Shown in pieces: positions 25,623-34,019 of a stretch of DNA of 64,000 nt; the stretch's first letter is position 1, and each line of letters starts with the position of its first letter. The notes below the pieces were generated by a model. That model was given only the letters and a program-made list of their open reading frames with translations. It ran no database searches and was not told where the DNA came from. The translations under genes were made by a program, and so were the position numbers. The stretch comes from Micromonospora sp. PLK6-60 (lineage in GTDB: Bacteria; Actinomycetota; Actinomycetes; Mycobacteriales; Micromonosporaceae), in contig NZ_JAIOAA010000014.1 in the NCBI RefSeq assembly GCF_019890675.1, positions 1 to 64,000 of the forward strand, given 5' to 3'.

Positions 25623-25723
25623 CTACAAACTTGATGTCGTAAACGAATCATCCCGCCGGGGGAAGCACCCCGATGGCGGGATTCCGCTGTCACCCTGATT
25701 CGTTTACGACATCAAGTTGGTAG
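25623..25723. repeat. Palindromic element copy 2 (28-base arms)
   Basis: Arms at 25623-25650 and 25696-25723 match at 27 of 28 positions. The 45-base interior forms its own nested hairpin: TCCCGCC at 25651-25657 pairs with GGCGGGA at 25675-25681, with GGGG/CCCC inside. Unlike the other copies it lies between two same-strand genes (ankyrin and DUF3500). Total length is 101 bp, the same as copy 1. Confidence 0.88.
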
Positions 25724-25904
25724 CTTGCCGACCGACCACCCCGACGGTGTGCGGCCTGGGGCGATATCCGCCGGGGGCACGGACGGGCGACGAGGGCGGC
25801 CTGCCTCCGGGCGCCCGGCGAGCGACGGCATAGTCCCGATGCACATCACCGGCGGTCAACGATTCCGCCACTCCGCCCGCCCGTCCCAGAACACCCGGGC
25901 GGCG

Positions 25905-26012
25905 CCCCCACTCGCGCCACGCCGCACCGCAGGCGCCGCCACCGCCCACGCCGCACCGCACCGCCCACGCCGCACCGCGCCGCCCACGCCGCACCGCGCC
26001 GCGCGATGTGAC
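25905..26012. repeat. Short tandem array CCGCCCACGCCGCACCG
   Basis: Four to five imperfect copies of a 17-22 base unit (CCGCCCACGCCGCACCG and variants) precede the DUF3500 promoter. No coding potential is supported. Together with the array at 25.2-25.5 kb it brackets palindromic element copy 2. Confidence 0.65.
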
Positions 26013-26056
26013 CTCCTGGAAGCGGGGGTGGACGCCGCCCGAGGTATACAGGGGCG

Positions 26057-27034
26057 GTGGAGGATCCCGTACCCGAGCAGATGCGTGCCGCCGCGACCAC
26101 GCTGCTGGCGACGCTCGACGAGCCGGCCCGGCGGCGTGCCCGGCACGACTTCGACGACGACGCGGCCCGCCGCTGGCTGGAGTACCGACCCCGGCCCCGG
26201 CCGGGCGCCTGCCTGGCCGACCTGGACGTCGCCGGTCGCAAGGCCGTCCACCGGCTGCTCGCCACCGCGCTGAGCCCGGCCGGGTACGCCCAGGCGATGG
26301 CGATCGTCGGGCTGGAGGAGGTGCTGGACCGGGCCGAGGGCTGGCGGCGCGGACGGCACAGCGGCGACTACTGGGTGGCCGTCTTCGGCGACCCGGCCCG
26401 CGACGACCGGTGGGCCTGGCGGGTCGAGGGCCACCACCTGTCGGTCAGCATGACCGTGGTGGCCGATCAGGTCTCCCCGGCGCCGATCTTCTTCGGCGCG
26501 AACCCCGCCGCCGTCCGGCACGCCGGCCGCCCGGTCTCCCGCCCGCTCGGGCCCGAGGAGGACCTGGCCCGGGAGCTGCTGGAGGCGATCGGCCCGGCGG
26601 GCCGGTCGGCGGCCGTCGTCGCCGACGAGGCCCCGGCCGACATCATCAGCGCCACCCGGCCGGTGGCGCCGGGCCGGCTGGAGCCGCTCGGCGTGCCCCG
26701 CGGCCGGCTGGGCCCCGGCGGCCGGGCGCTGCTGGACCAACTCGTCGCGCTCTACCTGGACCGGCTGCCGCCGGAGCTGGCCGCCCAGGAGGCGGGCCGG
26801 CTGGCCGGCGGTGAGCTGCACTTCGCCTGGTCCGGGCCGACCCGGCCGGGGCAGCGGCACTACTACCGGGTGCAGGGCGACGACCTGCTGATCGAGTACG
26901 ACAACACCACCGACGACGGCAACCACGCGCACACCGTGCTGCGCCGCCCGGCCAGCGACTTCGGCGCCGACGTGCTCGCCGACCACCACGCCACCGCCCA
27001 CTCGGGCCCGGTCAGGGGCGGCGGGCCTCGATGA
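26057..27034 (+). CDS. DUF3500 family protein
   Basis: A 325-residue protein with the DUF3500 pattern: RHDFDDDAARRWLEYRPRPRPGACLADLD, then GDYWVAVFGDPARDDRWAWRVEGHHLSVSMTVV, FFGANPA, and HFAWSGPTRPGQRHYYRVQGDDLLIEYDNTTDDGNHAHTVLR near the C-terminus. The conserved His and Asp residues suggest a metal-dependent or ligand-binding function, unproved. Start is GTG; TATACA (26045-26050) ends 6 bases before it, so the mRNA may be leaderless. The 3' end overlaps the convergent methyltransferase gene by 23 bases. Confidence 0.88.
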   Translation: MEDPVPEQMRAAATTLLATLDEPARRRARHDFDDDAARRWLEYRPRPRPGACLADLDVAGRKAVHRLLATALSPAGYAQAMAIVGLEEVLDRAEGWRRGRHSGDYWVAVFGDPARDDRWAWRVEGHHLSVSMTVVADQVSPAPIFFGANPAAVRHAGRPVSRPLGPEEDLARELLEAIGPAGRSAAVVADEAPADIISATRPVAPGRLEPLGVPRGRLGPGGRALLDQLVALYLDRLPPELAAQEAGRLAGGELHFAWSGPTRPGQRHYYRVQGDDLLIEYDNTTDDGNHAHTVLRRPASDFGADVLADHHATAHSGPVRGGGPR

Positions 27035-27770
27035 GGAAGCGCCGGGCGTGGGCCACGAACGGCCCATCGGCCCGGATCCGGTCGTGCAGCCGGCGCAGCG
27101 CCTCCCGGTACGCCCCGACGGTGAACCCCGGCACCGTCCAGATCACCTTGCGCAGGAACCAGGCAACCGCGCCGACGTCGTGGAACTCCGCCCGCAGCGT
27201 CGCCGTACGCAGGTCGACCACCGTGAGGCCGGCGGCCCGGGCGGCGGCGACCGCGTGCTCCGGGTGGCGGGTCGCCGGGGGCGGCAGCGGGCCCATCATC
27301 GCCTCGCTCAGCTCGCGCATGGTGCCGGGGCCGATCTGCTGGGAGAGGTAGCTGCCGCCGGGGGTGAGCACCCGGGCCACCTCGGACCACACCGTGTCCA
27401 CCGGATGCCGGCTGACCACCAGGTCGAAGGTGGCGTCCCGGAACGGCAGCGGCGCCGCGCTGTCCGCCCGGACCACCCGGCCGCCGACCCGGCGCAACGT
27501 ACGGCGGGCCACGGCGACGTTCGGCGGCCACGCCTCGGTGGCGACCAGCAGGGGCGGCGGCGTCGGCGCCTCGGCGAGCACCTCTCCCCCGCCGGTGTCG
27601 ATGTCCAGCGCCGCCCCGGCGGTGGCCAGCCGGGCGCCGATGAGCCGGGCGTACCCCCAGGGTGGCCGCTCCTCGGTGGCCCGCCCGGTCAGCCAGGAGA
27701 AGCCCCAGCCGTCGACGGGCGCGGCGTCGGCCTCGGCGAGCAACGTGTCGAAGGTGCGCTGATCGGTCAC
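27012..27770 (-). CDS. Class I SAM-dependent methyltransferase
   Basis: A 252-residue protein with a Rossmann-like methyltransferase core: ALDIDTGGGEVLAEA (motif I, a slightly altered GxGxG), VVRADSAAPLPFRDATFDLVVSRHPVDTVWSEVARVLTPGGSYLSQQIGPG, and a C-terminal region QITLR-like WFLRKVIWTVPGF. Motif and length match small-molecule methyltransferases (rRNA large-subunit RlmA-like or UbiE-like); substrate unknown. The start is GTG. It ends inside the convergent DUF3500 gene. Confidence 0.88.
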   Translation of the reverse strand: MTDQRTFDTLLAEADAAPVDGWGFSWLTGRATEERPPWGYARLIGARLATAGAALDIDTGGGEVLAEAPTPPPLLVATEAWPPNVAVARRTLRRVGGRVVRADSAAPLPFRDATFDLVVSRHPVDTVWSEVARVLTPGGSYLSQQIGPGTMRELSEAMMGPLPPPATRHPEHAVAAARAAGLTVVDLRTATLRAEFHDVGAVAWFLRKVIWTVPGFTVGAYREALRRLHDRIRADGPFVAHARRFLIEARRP

Positions 27771-27833
27771 GCCCGGCAGCCTGCCCGCCCGGCCGGTCCC
27801 CCGGCAACGCGTTTCCCGGGCGCCGGACGCGGG

Positions 27834-28343
27834 TCAGGCCCGGCCGCGGGTCAGGCCCGGACGGCGGATGATCTCGGTGGTCGGGCCGGTGAGGTCGCGC
27901 AGCGCGCCGACACTGGGTTCCCGCCGGTCGAACTGGCGCATCAGCCGGGCGCCCAGCGCCACGCCGACGCCACCCACCGCCAGGGCGAGCAGTTCGACGA
28001 CGAGCAGGACGCCCGACGCGCCCCGCTGCGGCGAGTCGGCGCGGATCAGGCAGGAGATCAGGAACAGCCCGGCCACCGCCGTGTTCACCAGGTTGAAGGT
28101 GACCGCGGTGCGGCGGGTCCGGCCGGCCCGCACGTCCCACAGGTCGATCATGCCGGCGACCGCGGCCAGCCCGGCGGCGACCAGCGCGGCGATCGCGGTC
28201 CAGTAGCCCACCTCGCCCAGGAAGGCCGGCCCGCCGACCACGTGGGCGAGATCGAAGAGGGTGGCGCAGGCGAACAGCCCGTACGGGAACGTCACCAGCA
28301 TCGGTTGGATGGGGTGCCCCTGCACCCGCAGTCGGCTCTCCAT
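27834..28343 (-). CDS. DUF2231 membrane protein
   Basis: A 169-residue membrane protein with about four hydrophobic segments: MLVTFPYGLFACATLFDLAHVV, YWTAIAALVAAGLAAVAGMIDLW, VTFNLVNTAVAGLFLISCLI and GVLLVVELLALAVGGVGVALGARL. The GHPIQPMLVTFP start is the DUF2231 signature. Function unknown; relatives are sometimes next to redox or heme proteins. The C-terminal tail is basic and cytosolic. Monocistronic as far as visible. Confidence 0.88.
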   Translation of the reverse strand: MESRLRVQGHPIQPMLVTFPYGLFACATLFDLAHVVGGPAFLGEVGYWTAIAALVAAGLAAVAGMIDLWDVRAGRTRRTAVTFNLVNTAVAGLFLISCLIRADSPQRGASGVLLVVELLALAVGGVGVALGARLMRQFDRREPSVGALRDLTGPTTEIIRRPGLTRGRA

Positions 28344-28419
28344 CGGTTTCCTCCCTGGTCCACGCGGTTCACCAGTCCAGGGTGCTACCCGGGCGCCACC
28401 GGGGCGAAACGATCTCGGC

Positions 28420-29160
28420 TCAGCCCTCCCGGGACCGGGACACCGTGCGCACCAGCCGCTCGGCCACCTCGCGCAGCGGGATGTCCAACGAGGAGGCGGC
28501 GCTGCGCAACACCTCCAGGGCCTCCGGCGCCGGGCAGCCCCGCTGCGTCATGATCACCCCGATCGCCTGCCCGACCACGCCCTCGCCCAGCAGCGACGCG
28601 TCCCGCTCGCCGGCCTCGGCGGCCTGCCGCGCCCGGTCCCGGACCGCGGCCAGCAGCAGCCCCGCGTGCTCGGCGAGCAGCATCGCGGTGAGCTGGAGGC
28701 GGGGCGCCAGCGCGGCGGTGCTGTCGGCGTACAGGTTGATGGCGCCGATCACCTGCTCGTCCACGTCGACCGGCGCGGAGATCACCCCGCGTACGCCGAG
28801 CGCCCGGGCCCGCGCCGTCCAGACCGGCCAGCGCTCCTCGGCGGTCAGGTCCTCCGAGCTGGTCATCTCACGGCGGCGGATGGCGGCCATCACCGGCGTG
28901 TCCGGCCCGTGGCGCAGGTCGTCCAGCTCGGCCAGCCGGTCGTCGGAGGCGGCCACCCCGGCCGGTTCGCCGGCGCGCAGCGCGGTGAACCCGCACCAGG
29001 TCGCCCCGGGCACGGCGTCCCGGACGATCCGGACCAGCTCGGCCAGGGCCCGGTCGAAGTCGTCGACCGCGATCAGCCCCGCGGTCAACTCCCGCAGCAG
29101 GGCGGCCGTCTCCAGCACGCCGAGGGTGTCGTTCATCGGGTCCTGCGTGTCCAGGTTCAC
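28420..29160 (-). CDS. GAF-ANTAR RNA-binding regulator
   Basis: A 246-residue protein with an N-terminal GAF sensor domain (about 30-170: AVDDFDRALAELVRIVRDAVPGATWCGFTAL, GVISAPVDVDEQVIGAINLYAD) and a C-terminal ANTAR domain (about 185-240: LLGEGVVGQAIGVIMTQRGCPAPEALEVLRSAASS). ANTAR proteins act as antiterminators by binding paired hexaloop hairpins in RNA. The start could be the GTG at 29160 or the ATG 24 bases later, which has AGGA upstream. No dual-hairpin target is evident next to it. Confidence 0.9.
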   Translation of the reverse strand: MNLDTQDPMNDTLGVLETAALLRELTAGLIAVDDFDRALAELVRIVRDAVPGATWCGFTALRAGEPAGVAASDDRLAELDDLRHGPDTPVMAAIRRREMTSSEDLTAEERWPVWTARARALGVRGVISAPVDVDEQVIGAINLYADSTAALAPRLQLTAMLLAEHAGLLLAAVRDRARQAAEAGERDASLLGEGVVGQAIGVIMTQRGCPAPEALEVLRSAASSLDIPLREVAERLVRTVSRSREG

Positions 29161-29282
29161 CGGACCCCGGCCCCCGAAAGATCTGCCACCGGCGCCGTTG
29201 CCTGTGTCATCGTCTCGTACTCTCTCCCGATTCGTGAGCCCCGGGCTACTACCCTCGCAAACCAGGATCGAAACCGCGCAAA

Positions 29283-29321
29283 GGGGTCCCCTCCGGCGCG
29301 GTCGGCGCCGGCGGGGACCCC
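29283..29321 (-). terminator. Terminator downstream of secA2
   Basis: A long G+C-rich hairpin (GGGGTCCCC...CCGGCGC at 29283-29299 pairing with 29304-29321, one bulge) lies 9 bases after the secA2 stop. Confidence 0.75.
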
Positions 29322-29329
29322 CGGGTACG

Positions 29330-31621
29330 TCAGCGGGCGCCGCTCAACCGGCGCCCCACCGAGGCGATCAGCCGGTCCAGCTCCGAGCCGAACGGGTTGT
29401 CGTGCACCAGGTACGTCCAGGTGGCGCTCGGCCGGACCAGCTTCGACGCGTCCGGCTCCCAGCCGTCGTCGAACTCGGTCTCCTCGAAGGTGGCGATGGT
29501 CCGGGCCTCGATCTCCGGCACCAGGGCGGTGAACGCGGGCACCGCGGCCCGGTGGAACTCGTCCAGCGGGTCGAGCCGGCCCAGCGCCCGCAGGTGCACG
29601 CCCTCGCGCACCTCGGACAGCTCGGCCAGGTGCTCGGCCCAGAGCCGGTCCAGGTGGTAGAGGGCGATCGTGCGGGCCACGTCGGCGAGCAGGTCCTCGT
29701 CCATCTCGCCGGCCTTCTCCGGCACCCGCTCCAGCAGCATCACCCCGGCCACGTCACTGGTCAGCAGCCGCTCCCGACGCTCGGCCAGGGCCTTGCGCTG
29801 CTGCTCGATGACCACGCTGTAGCGCCAGGTGTTGCGGTGGATCTCGTGGTTGACGCCCTCGGCGACCCGCTGGGCGTGCTCGACCGCGTAGTCCACCTGC
29901 GGGTCGGTGACCAGGCCGTCGGCGTTCATCCGGGGCGACGGCGGGACGGTGTCGCCGGCGTGCCGGACGACCAGGTCGTCCTCCAGGCTGACGAAGAAGA
30001 CCGACCCGCCCGGGTCGCCCTGCCGGCCGGCCCGGCCGCGGAGCTGGTCGTCGACCCGGCGGCTGTCGTGCCGGCCGCTGCCGATCACGTAGAGGCCGCC
30101 CAGCTCCGCCACCCGGTCCCGGTCGGCCTGGTCGCTGCCGCCGAGGCGGATGTCGACGCCCCGACCGGCCATCTGGGTGGAGACGGTGACCGCGCCGTAC
30201 GCGCCGGCCTCGGCGATGATCGCCGCCTCCTCGTCGTCGTTCTTGGCGTTGAGGACCGCGCAGGGCACCCCGGCGGCCTGGAGCCCGGCGGCCAGCCCCT
30301 CGGACTCCTTGACGTCCAGGGTGCCGACCAGCACCGGACGGCCGCGCTCGTGGTTGCGCCGGATCTCGTCGACCAGCGCCTCGTCCTTCTCGGCCCGGGT
30401 GGCGTAGATCCGGTCCGGCTCGTCCTCCCGGACGCACGGGGTGTTCGGCGGGATCACCGCCACCTCGAGGCCGAAGAACTCGCGCAGCTGGTCGCCGACC
30501 AGCACCGCGGTCGCGGTCATCCCGCACACCGTCGGGTAGAGCCCGACGAACGCCTGCACGGCGATGGTGCCGAGCACCTCGCCCTCGGCGGTGGCGTCGA
30601 GCCCCTCCTTGGCCTCCACGGCGGCCTGCAGGCCGTCCGGCCAGCGCCGGCGCTGGGCCACCCGGCCGCGCATCTCGTCGATCAGCTCGACCGAGTCGTC
30701 CCGGACGATGTAGTCCACGTCCCGGTGCAGCAGGGCGTGCGCGTGCAGCGCCACGTTGACCGCGGAGAGCTGGCCCACGTGCTCCTCGTCGTAGAGGTCG
30801 ATCCCGCCGAGCTTCGCCTCGACCGCGGCCAGGCCGTCACTGGTGAAGGCCACGCTGCGGCCGTCCTCGGCGACCGTGTAGTGCTTGCCCTTGCGCAGGC
30901 CACGGACCAGGGCGGCGGCGGTGTGCACCGGGTCCTGCTCGCCGGGGACCGCGCCGGCCAGGACCATCGGCACCCGGGCCTCGTCGATCAGGATCGAGTC
31001 GGCCTCGTCGACGATGGCCGTGCGCAACGGCGGCTGCACCCGGTCGGCGAGGTCGGTGACCAGCTGGCCGCGCAGGTAGTCGAAACCGGCCTCGCTTACC
31101 GAGATGTAGGTGACGTCGCAGGCGTACGCGGCCTTGCGCTCCTCGGGGGTGGAGGCCTCGTTGACCCAGCCAACGGTGAGCCCGAGCAGGGTGTAGACCG
31201 GCTCCATCCACTGGGCGTCGCGGCGGGCCAGGTAGTCGTTGACGGTGAGCACGTGCACCGGCCCGTTGCCCATCCGCACGTGGCCGTACGCGGCGATGGT
31301 GGCGGTGAGCGTCTTGCCCTCACCGGTAGCCATCTCGGCGACCTTGCCGGCGAGCAACGCCATCGCGCCCAGCAGCTGGACGTCGTACGGGCGCTGGTCG
31401 AGCCCGCGACGGGCCGCCTCCCGGCCGACGGCGCAGAGCTCCGCGTAGCCCTCGGCGGCGCCGGCGGCCTCGGTCAACTCGGCGTCGGAGAGCTTCTCCA
31501 GCTCCTCCTCGCGCGCGGCGATGCGCGGCAGCAGCTTCTCCAGCGGGGCCAGGTCGACCGTCGTCCCCGGGCGCTGGAGGAACCGCCGGAACCTGGTCTT
31601 CATCCGTTGCGACACACCCAT
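29330..31621 (-). CDS. secA2: Accessory Sec translocase ATPase SecA2
   Basis: A 763-residue SecA-family motor, shorter than housekeeping SecA (about 900) and without the C-terminal zinc-binding tail, which marks the actinobacterial SecA2 class. Walker A MATGEGKT is at about 97-104, followed by HVLTVNDYLARRDAQWM, DEADSILIDEARVPMVLAG and STQMAGRGVDIRLGG. SecA2 drives export of a small set of proteins. The ATG at 31621 is preferred; an upstream in-frame TTG and the downstream ATG (MKTRFRRF) are alternatives because no strong ribosome site exists. A hairpin terminator follows. Confidence 0.93.
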   Translation of the reverse strand: MGVSQRMKTRFRRFLQRPGTTVDLAPLEKLLPRIAAREEELEKLSDAELTEAAGAAEGYAELCAVGREAARRGLDQRPYDVQLLGAMALLAGKVAEMATGEGKTLTATIAAYGHVRMGNGPVHVLTVNDYLARRDAQWMEPVYTLLGLTVGWVNEASTPEERKAAYACDVTYISVSEAGFDYLRGQLVTDLADRVQPPLRTAIVDEADSILIDEARVPMVLAGAVPGEQDPVHTAAALVRGLRKGKHYTVAEDGRSVAFTSDGLAAVEAKLGGIDLYDEEHVGQLSAVNVALHAHALLHRDVDYIVRDDSVELIDEMRGRVAQRRRWPDGLQAAVEAKEGLDATAEGEVLGTIAVQAFVGLYPTVCGMTATAVLVGDQLREFFGLEVAVIPPNTPCVREDEPDRIYATRAEKDEALVDEIRRNHERGRPVLVGTLDVKESEGLAAGLQAAGVPCAVLNAKNDDEEAAIIAEAGAYGAVTVSTQMAGRGVDIRLGGSDQADRDRVAELGGLYVIGSGRHDSRRVDDQLRGRAGRQGDPGGSVFFVSLEDDLVVRHAGDTVPPSPRMNADGLVTDPQVDYAVEHAQRVAEGVNHEIHRNTWRYSVVIEQQRKALAERRERLLTSDVAGVMLLERVPEKAGEMDEDLLADVARTIALYHLDRLWAEHLAELSEVREGVHLRALGRLDPLDEFHRAAVPAFTALVPEIEARTIATFEETEFDDGWEPDASKLVRPSATWTYLVHDNPFGSELDRLIASVGRRLSGAR

Positions 31622-31720
31622 GAGCCGCAACGGTACGCGAACCGCGCCGGGTTTCGTGGTCCGGCCGTCCCGGGTCGGCCGACTTGTCCCGCCGAGCCAC
31701 CCTTCGCGCCGATCGCCCGG

Positions 31721-32809
31721 TCAGCCGGTGAAGATCACCTGGAGCTCGGAGCGGCGCCGCTCGGCCAGGTCGGTCAGCACCCGGGGGGCCTCGGCGAGCG
31801 GCTCCACCGCGGTCACCAGATGCTTGCGGATCTGGTCGCCGTACTGGCGCAGCAGCTCGATCGTCTCGGCAGAGAGCCGCTCCCGGTCCCACACCGGGGC
31901 GAGCCCGCGCGGCACCCGGCCGATCTGCGCGCAGCGCAGCGACAGCCCGTTGTGGTGGAACTCCTCGCCGAACCGGACCGCGTCCGCGCCGGCCTGGTAG
32001 AAGGCCAGGTCGATCACGGTGCCCTGGGGGCGCAGCAGGCGCAGCGCCAGGTGCAGCGCCCAGGCCTGGCCGCGGCACTGGAACACCACGTCGGCGCCGC
32101 GGTCGCCGGCGGCGTGGTGCCACCGGGTCTTCAGCACCACCGCCGGGTCGTCGGCGTCCGGGTCGAGGGTCTCCAGGCCGAGCGCCTCGGCCACCGCCCG
32201 CCGCTGCGGCGTCGGGTCCAGCACCACCACCGAGGCGGCGCCGTGCCGCTTGGCGAACAGGGCGGTGAGCAGGGCGACCACGCCGCTGCCGACGACCGCG
32301 ACCCGCCGGCCCCGCACCCCGTCGCCCAGCGAGCGCACGTCGGTGCCGCAGAGGTCTGCGGCGGCGTGCAGCACGCCGTTGGCGCAGATCGGCCCCATGT
32401 GCGCGACGTACACCCCGAGCATCGGGTCCAGGTCGTCCGGCAGCGGCACGAAGCGCTCGGCCAGCGGGTCGGCGACGTAGCCGCTGCGGTGGCCGTAGGT
32501 CATCGCGCCCACGGCGCCCACGGCGACCGCCGGGGTGCGGCTCTCCACCACCCGGCCCACCTGCATGTAACCCAGCCGGGTGACCGGGTACGGCGTGCTC
32601 GCCTCCCCCGGCTGGAAGAGCCCGAGAGCCGCGTTCCAGGTGACGTTGAGGTAGGGGTTGGTGCCCTTGACGAAGCTCAGCTCGGTGCCGGCGGAGACCC
32701 CGCTGAACAGCGTCTCCACCCGGAAGCCCCCCTCGGGCAGCGCGGGGACGTCCTGCTCGACCAGCTCGACCCGGCCCGGGCCGCTGACCGCCACCACCCG
32801 GTCACGCAT
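31721..32809 (-). CDS. Medium-chain dehydrogenase/reductase-like protein
   Basis: A 362-residue MDR-superfamily protein: N-terminal GroES-like part (VELVEQDVPALPEGGFRVETLFSGVSAGTELSFVKG), and a Rossmann domain with VAVVGSGVVALLTALFAKRHGAASVVVLDPTPQRR near 170-200. The usual catalytic-zinc Cys is replaced by Ser in SGVSAGTE, so it is probably zinc-independent, as in the sugar-dehydrogenase-like branch that accompanies Gfo/Idh/MocA enzymes. It overlaps the stop of the upstream Gfo/Idh/MocA gene by 8 bases, so both act in one pathway, substrate unknown. Confidence 0.85.
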   Translation of the reverse strand: MRDRVVAVSGPGRVELVEQDVPALPEGGFRVETLFSGVSAGTELSFVKGTNPYLNVTWNAALGLFQPGEASTPYPVTRLGYMQVGRVVESRTPAVAVGAVGAMTYGHRSGYVADPLAERFVPLPDDLDPMLGVYVAHMGPICANGVLHAAADLCGTDVRSLGDGVRGRRVAVVGSGVVALLTALFAKRHGAASVVVLDPTPQRRAVAEALGLETLDPDADDPAVVLKTRWHHAAGDRGADVVFQCRGQAWALHLALRLLRPQGTVIDLAFYQAGADAVRFGEEFHHNGLSLRCAQIGRVPRGLAPVWDRERLSAETIELLRQYGDQIRKHLVTAVEPLAEAPRVLTDLAERRRSELQVIFTG

Positions 32810-33803
32810 CGACGGTCACCCCCGCCAGCGCGGCCGGGCCGGTGGGCAGGGCGACCGGGCGGCCGGTCCGCGCGCTGTCCGCGACGGCGAGGGCGAGCCG
32901 CTGGGTACGCAGCGCCTCGGCGTACGGGACGCGCACGTCCTCGCCGACGCCCCGCACGGCGTCCACGAAGGCCCGGTCGACGGCCACCCGGGCGCCGTCC
33001 GGGTCGGCGGGCAGGTGCCGCTCGCCGTCGGCGTCGGTGACGGTCAGGCCGTCCTCGGCCAGCGACAGGGCCAGCCCGTCGGCGAGGATCTCCAGCCCGG
33101 CGCGGTGCTTCCAGGTCAGCACGCAGGCGGCGGCCAGCGTGCCCACCGCGCCACCGGCGAACCGCAGGGTCGCCGCGGTCACCGAGTCGATGTCCGCCCC
33201 GGCCACCGGCGGCGGTGAGCCGTCGCCGTACGCGGTCACCTCGACCACCTCGCCGGCCAGCACCCGGACCAGGTCGAGCACGTGCGCGGCCTGCTCCACC
33301 ACCGGGCCGCCGGAGCGGTCCCGGACCGCCCACCAGGCCACCGGCGGCACCTTGTCCAGCCAGGCGCCGTTGACCATCCGCACCGGACGGTCGGCCAGCA
33401 GCTCCCGGGCCTGCTCCACCACGTGCAGGTAGCGCCAGTGGTGCCCGACGGCGGTGAGCAGCCCCCGCTGCTCGACCAGCGCGCCGATCCGCTCGGCGGT
33501 GTCCAGGTCGACCGCGACCGGCTTTTCCACGAACATCGGCACCCCGGCGGCGATGACCGCCTCCTCGACCGGACCGTGCGCGAACGGCGGCACACACACG
33601 TACACCGCGTCGAGCCCGGCCGCGAGCAGCTCGTCCACGTCGCCGAAGGACCGGCCGCCGTGGGTGGCGGCCAGCGCCTCGGCCGCGTCGCGGGTCACGT
33701 CGGTCACCCCGACCAGTTCGACGTCGGCGAACTGGCTCAACACCCGGGCGTGGCGTTGCGCCACCCCGCCGGCCCCCACCAGTCCCACCCGGCATGTGCG
33801 CAT
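32802..33803 (-). CDS. Gfo/Idh/MocA family oxidoreductase
   Basis: A 333-residue NAD(P)-dependent sugar-type oxidoreductase. The N-terminal Rossmann fold reads CRVGLVGAGGVAQRHARVL; the family EKP motif is in PMFVEKPVAVDLD (Lys near 97) and VGHHWRYLHVV follows. The C-terminal beta-sheet domain is complete. The start MRTCRVGLV is chosen at the domain start with GAGAGG upstream; a longer reading has no domain support. It heads a two-gene operon with the MDR protein and is divergent from gpgS. Confidence 0.9.
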   Translation of the reverse strand: MRTCRVGLVGAGGVAQRHARVLSQFADVELVGVTDVTRDAAEALAATHGGRSFGDVDELLAAGLDAVYVCVPPFAHGPVEEAVIAAGVPMFVEKPVAVDLDTAERIGALVEQRGLLTAVGHHWRYLHVVEQARELLADRPVRMVNGAWLDKVPPVAWWAVRDRSGGPVVEQAAHVLDLVRVLAGEVVEVTAYGDGSPPPVAGADIDSVTAATLRFAGGAVGTLAAACVLTWKHRAGLEILADGLALSLAEDGLTVTDADGERHLPADPDGARVAVDRAFVDAVRGVGEDVRVPYAEALRTQRLALAVADSARTGRPVALPTGPAALAGVTVDA

Positions 33804-34019
33804 CCGCCACCGACCTCTCCACCGCGGTTTCACGTTCCGCGCAAGCTCTCCCCGGGCCGGCGGCGCGCCAAACCCGCAGCGCGCGTGCAATCAGACGTTC
33901 ATGTCCCGGGAACCGGTACGGGTGATCTTCGTGATCAGTCTGATAGCGATGATCCGGTTAGCGCGGGGTCGCGATTGGGAAATCCAGTTCCGCGTTTCCG
34001 CCACTATCTGGGGGTGCCT

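Noticed and set aside
25140..25642. Apparent Arg/Cys-rich proteins in the tandem array
   Set aside because: The frames only reflect the repeat unit; all six are open for the same reason and none has a ribosome site or domain.
26045..26050. TATACA as a confident leaderless promoter of the DUF3500 gene
   Set aside because: Position is right but the last base does not fit TANNNT; kept only as a remark in the gene entry.
28382..33040. A frame of over 1500 codons on the + strand
   Set aside because: It is antisense to GAF-ANTAR, SecA2 and the MDR gene and shows only His/Arg/Asp-rich low-complexity sequence.
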